This document shows, in pieces, positions 62,199 through 64,000 of a DNA stretch of 64,000 nucleotides. The DNA comes from Streptomyces sp. TSRI0281. GTDB lineage: Bacteria > Actinomycetota > Actinomycetes > Streptomycetales > Streptomycetaceae. The notes beneath the pieces are model-generated. The model did not search any database and had not been told where the DNA came from. It saw only the letters and a program-made list of their open reading frames with translations. The DNA lies in contig NZ_LWLE01000038.1 in NCBI RefSeq assembly GCF_001905125.1, positions 89,320-153,319 of the forward strand, given 5' to 3'. The stretch's first letter is position 1; each line of letters starts with the position of its first letter. The position numbers and the translations under genes were made by a program.

Positions 62199-63284
62199 AT
62201 GCCGCAGCAGGTGCAAGGGGTCATCGCACCGGGGAAGAACGAACCGGTACGGGTCGAGACGATCGTGATCCCGGACCCCGGTCCCGGTGAGGCCGTCGTG
62301 AAGATCCAGGCATGCGGTGTCTGCCACACCGACCTGCACTACAAGCAGGGCGGCATCAACGACGACTTCCCGTTCCTGCTGGGCCACGAGGCCGCGGGCA
62401 TCGTGGAGTCCGTCGGCGACGGCGTCACGGACGTCGCGCCGGGCGACTTCGTCATCCTCAACTGGCGTGCGGTGTGCGGACAGTGCCGCGCCTGTCTCCG
62501 CGGCCGCCCCTGGTACTGCTTCGACACCCACAACGCCAAGCAGAGGATGACACTGCTGGACGGCACGGAACTGTCGCCCGCGCTCGGAATCGGCGCGTTC
62601 GCCGAGAAGACGCTGGTCGCCGCCGGCCAGTGCACCAAGGTCGACCCCGAGGTCTCCCCGGCCGTCGCCGGTCTCCTCGGCTGCGGCGTCATGGCGGGCA
62701 TCGGCGCGGCCATCAACACCGGCGAGGTCGGCCGCGGCGACTCGGTCGCCGTCATCGGCTGCGGCGGCGTCGGTGACGCCGCCATCGCCGGTGCCCGGCT
62801 CGCGGGCGCGGCGAAGATCATCGCCGTCGACATCGACGACCGGAAGCTGGAGACGGCGAAGAGGATGGGTGCCACGCACACCGTCAACTCCCGTTCCACC
62901 GACCCGGTCGAGGCGATCCGCGGCCTGACCGGCGGCAACGGCGCCGACGTCGTCATCGAGGCGGTCGGCCGCCCGGAGACGTACAAGCAGGCCTTCTACG
63001 CCCGCGACCTGGCCGGCACCGTCGTCCTGGTCGGCGTGCCGACCCCCGAGATGCAGCTCGAACTGCCGCTCATCGACGTGTTCGGCCGCGGCGGCTCCCT
63101 CAAGTCCTCCTGGTACGGCGACTGTCTGCCCTCGCGCGACTTCCCGATGCTGATCGACCTGCACCAGCAGGGCCGTATCGACCTCGGCGCCTTCGTCACC
63201 GAGACCATCGGGCTCGGCGACATCGAGCAGGCGTTCGCCCGGATGCACGACGGCGACGTCCTGCGCTCGGTGGTGGTCTTCTGA
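62199..63284 (+). CDS. S-(hydroxymethyl)mycothiol dehydrogenase (formaldehyde detoxification)
   Basis: This 361-residue MDR zinc enzyme oxidises the formaldehyde-mycothiol adduct with NAD. Catalytic zinc motif GVCHTDLHYKQGG and GHEAAG; structural zinc CGQCRACLRGRPWYC; NAD loop VIGCGGVGDAAIAGARLAGA; and the family-specific NDDFPFLLGHE and SSWYGDCLPSRDFPML blocks. ATG 62199 has CAGGGAG upstream; an in-frame ATG at 62166 would add 11 residues. It is directly coupled to an MBL hydrolase, the usual partner. The paralogue at 26302 shares the layout. Confidence 0.95.
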   Translation: MPQQVQGVIAPGKNEPVRVETIVIPDPGPGEAVVKIQACGVCHTDLHYKQGGINDDFPFLLGHEAAGIVESVGDGVTDVAPGDFVILNWRAVCGQCRACLRGRPWYCFDTHNAKQRMTLLDGTELSPALGIGAFAEKTLVAAGQCTKVDPEVSPAVAGLLGCGVMAGIGAAINTGEVGRGDSVAVIGCGGVGDAAIAGARLAGAAKIIAVDIDDRKLETAKRMGATHTVNSRSTDPVEAIRGLTGGNGADVVIEAVGRPETYKQAFYARDLAGTVVLVGVPTPEMQLELPLIDVFGRGGSLKSSWYGDCLPSRDFPMLIDLHQQGRIDLGAFVTETIGLGDIEQAFARMHDGDVLRSVVVF

Positions 63285-63913
63285 TGACCGCCCGCATCGA
63301 CCACCTCGTCACCTCCGGCACCTTCGCCCTCGACGGCGGCGAGTGGGACGTCGACAACAACGTCTGGATCGTCGGCGACGACTCCGAAGCGGTCGTCATC
63401 GACGCCGCCCACGACGCCGACGTCATCCGCGCCGCGCTCGGCGGCCGTACGCTGCGCGCCATCATCTGCACGCACGCGCACAACGACCACATCGACGCGG
63501 CCCCGGCCCTCGCCGCCGCCACCGGCGCACCGATCCTGCTGCACCCGGACGATCTGCCGCTGTGGAAGCAGACGCACCCGGACCGCGCGCCCGACGGTGA
63601 ACTGGCCGACGGCCAGGAGCTGGAGATCGCCGGGACGGTCCTGAAGGTGCTGCACACCCCGGGGCACGCCCCGGGCGCCGTCAGCCTGTACGCCCCCGAG
63701 CTGGCCACGGTCTTCACCGGCGACACGCTCTTCCAGGGCGGACCGGGCGCCACCGGCCGGTCCTTCTCGCACTTCCCGACGATCGTCGACTCCCTCAGGG
63801 ACCGGCTGTTCGCCCTGCCGGAGGCGACCACCGTCCGTACCGGACACGGCGATTCCACCACCATCGGCGCGGAGGCCCCGCACCTGGACGAGTGGATCGC
63901 CCGCGGCCACTGA
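63284..63913 (+). CDS. MBL-fold hydrolase paired with mycothiol formaldehyde dehydrogenase
   Basis: This 209-residue metallo-beta-lactamase-fold protein has the metal motif THAHNDHIDA, a second His in TPGHAPGAV and Asp in FTGDTLFQGGPGATG, with a final His in RTGHGDST. This is the glyoxalase II-like group. Its start overlaps the dehydrogenase stop (TGATG). A likely role is hydrolysis of S-formylmycothiol or a related thioester after the dehydrogenase; this is inferred from coupling and fold. Confidence 0.92.
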   Translation: MTARIDHLVTSGTFALDGGEWDVDNNVWIVGDDSEAVVIDAAHDADVIRAALGGRTLRAIICTHAHNDHIDAAPALAAATGAPILLHPDDLPLWKQTHPDRAPDGELADGQELEIAGTVLKVLHTPGHAPGAVSLYAPELATVFTGDTLFQGGPGATGRSFSHFPTIVDSLRDRLFALPEATTVRTGHGDSTTIGAEAPHLDEWIARGH

Positions 63914-63922
63914 CCCGGCCGT

Positions 63923-64000
63923 TCACCCTTCAGGCCATGCGGAGAGCCGCAGCCCGCTCTTGAAGCGGCGCGGCTCTCCCGTGACCGGATCGATGAACTC
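63923..64000 (-). CDS. C-terminal fragment of a gene cut by the window edge
   Basis: The last 78 bases on the minus strand read EFIDPVTGEPRRFKSG, LRLSAWPEG and a stop at 63923-63925. Codon use fits a real coding end (G/C in third positions), and it converges on the MBL gene. Only 25 residues are visible and I do not recognise the protein. Confidence 0.45.
   Translation of the reverse strand, partial: EFIDPVTGEPRRFKSGLRLSAWPEG

Noticed and set aside
4029..63913. A biosynthetic gene cluster for a secondary metabolite
   Set aside because: No polyketide, peptide, terpene or RiPP core enzyme is present. Regulators, dehydrogenases and transporters are scattered in separate units of primary or catabolic type.

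Overview
The window is about 72% GC by eye, with dense short-spaced operons, GTG starts, many TetR/GntR regulators, secreted enzymes and mycothiol chemistry (an S-(hydroxymethyl)mycothiol dehydrogenase). All of this points to a Streptomyces chromosome. The gene order soxR, hmgA, a TetR gene and gntR-gntK-gntT resembles, from memory and in reverse orientation, the S. coelicolor SCO1725-SCO1678 region. No tRNA, rRNA, insertion sequence, prophage or CRISPR array was seen, and the genes read like core or core-adjacent chromosome.

Layout. 0-4 kb: a CitB/DcuR-type response regulator diverges from a complete tripartite tricarboxylate transporter (tctC-tctB-tctA). 4-9.7 kb: a three-domain methyltransferase-Nudix-VOC protein, a DUF402 protein with a GNAT protein, a YtrA-type GntR, a DUF5925-type AAA ATPase and a secreted SGNH hydrolase. 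9.9-14.2 kb: a small conserved protein, a remnant of a CaiB-type CoA-transferase, an orphan type ISP specificity domain, a GntR/UTRA regulator and homogentisate dioxygenase (hmgA). 14.3-18.7 kb: a tightly overlapping three-gene envelope operon (NosD-like beta-helix membrane protein, cupredoxin lipoprotein, polytopic membrane protein). 18.7-24.6 kb: a TetR regulator, a molybdopterin oxidoreductase, a CitMHS citrate transporter and an MFS transporter. 24.7-34 kb: aldehyde and alcohol dehydrogenases, PPK2, a DMT transporter, ArsR- and TetR-type regulators, an acyl-CoA dehydrogenase, a YiaA/B protein, another TetR and a MaoC-type hydratase. 34-41.4 kb: soxR, a frameshifted gene, a zinc-ribbon protein, a large secreted penicillin-acylase-type Ntn hydrolase, a GNAT protein and a NamZ-type exo-muramidase. 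41.5-49 kb: an SDR, an internally deleted acyl-CoA ligase and TetR in one operon, a secreted M28 aminopeptidase, an acyl-CoA dehydrogenase plus kinase-like operon, and a glucarate-dehydratase-like enolase. 49-59 kb: a quinone oxidoreductase, a DUF202 pair, Nudix, TetR-SDR, DMT, an FAD dehydrogenase, an ASCH protein, a repeat-rich hypothetical protein and an APC permease. 59-64 kb: the gluconate genes gntT-gntK with divergent gntR, then mycothiol-dependent formaldehyde dehydrogenase with an MBL hydrolase.

How it works together. Three themes recur. Di/tricarboxylate and sugar-acid uptake and use appear in tctCBA, CitMHS, the glucarate dehydratase and gluconate genes. Acyl-CoA and aldehyde catabolism is divided among several small TetR-controlled units. 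Cell-surface functions are the SGNH hydrolase, beta-helix/cupredoxin operon, acylase, NamZ and M28 peptidase. The most informative non-coding signals are near-identical palindromes that link separate loci: AAACTA-N7-TAxTTT at the aldehyde and acyl-CoA dehydrogenases, CTAAGCGCTTGCTCAG at TetR and MaoC, and CATACCGACYGGT at three operons. They suggest local regulons.

The less explained parts are the beta-helix/cupredoxin/membrane operon, the three-domain fusion protein and the orphan restriction specificity domain. Signs of gene decay are a CoA-transferase C-terminal remnant, an in-frame-deleted ligase and a one-base frameshift. Several gene 3' ends are tandemly duplicated. All functional names rest on reading motifs by eye; no database search was run.
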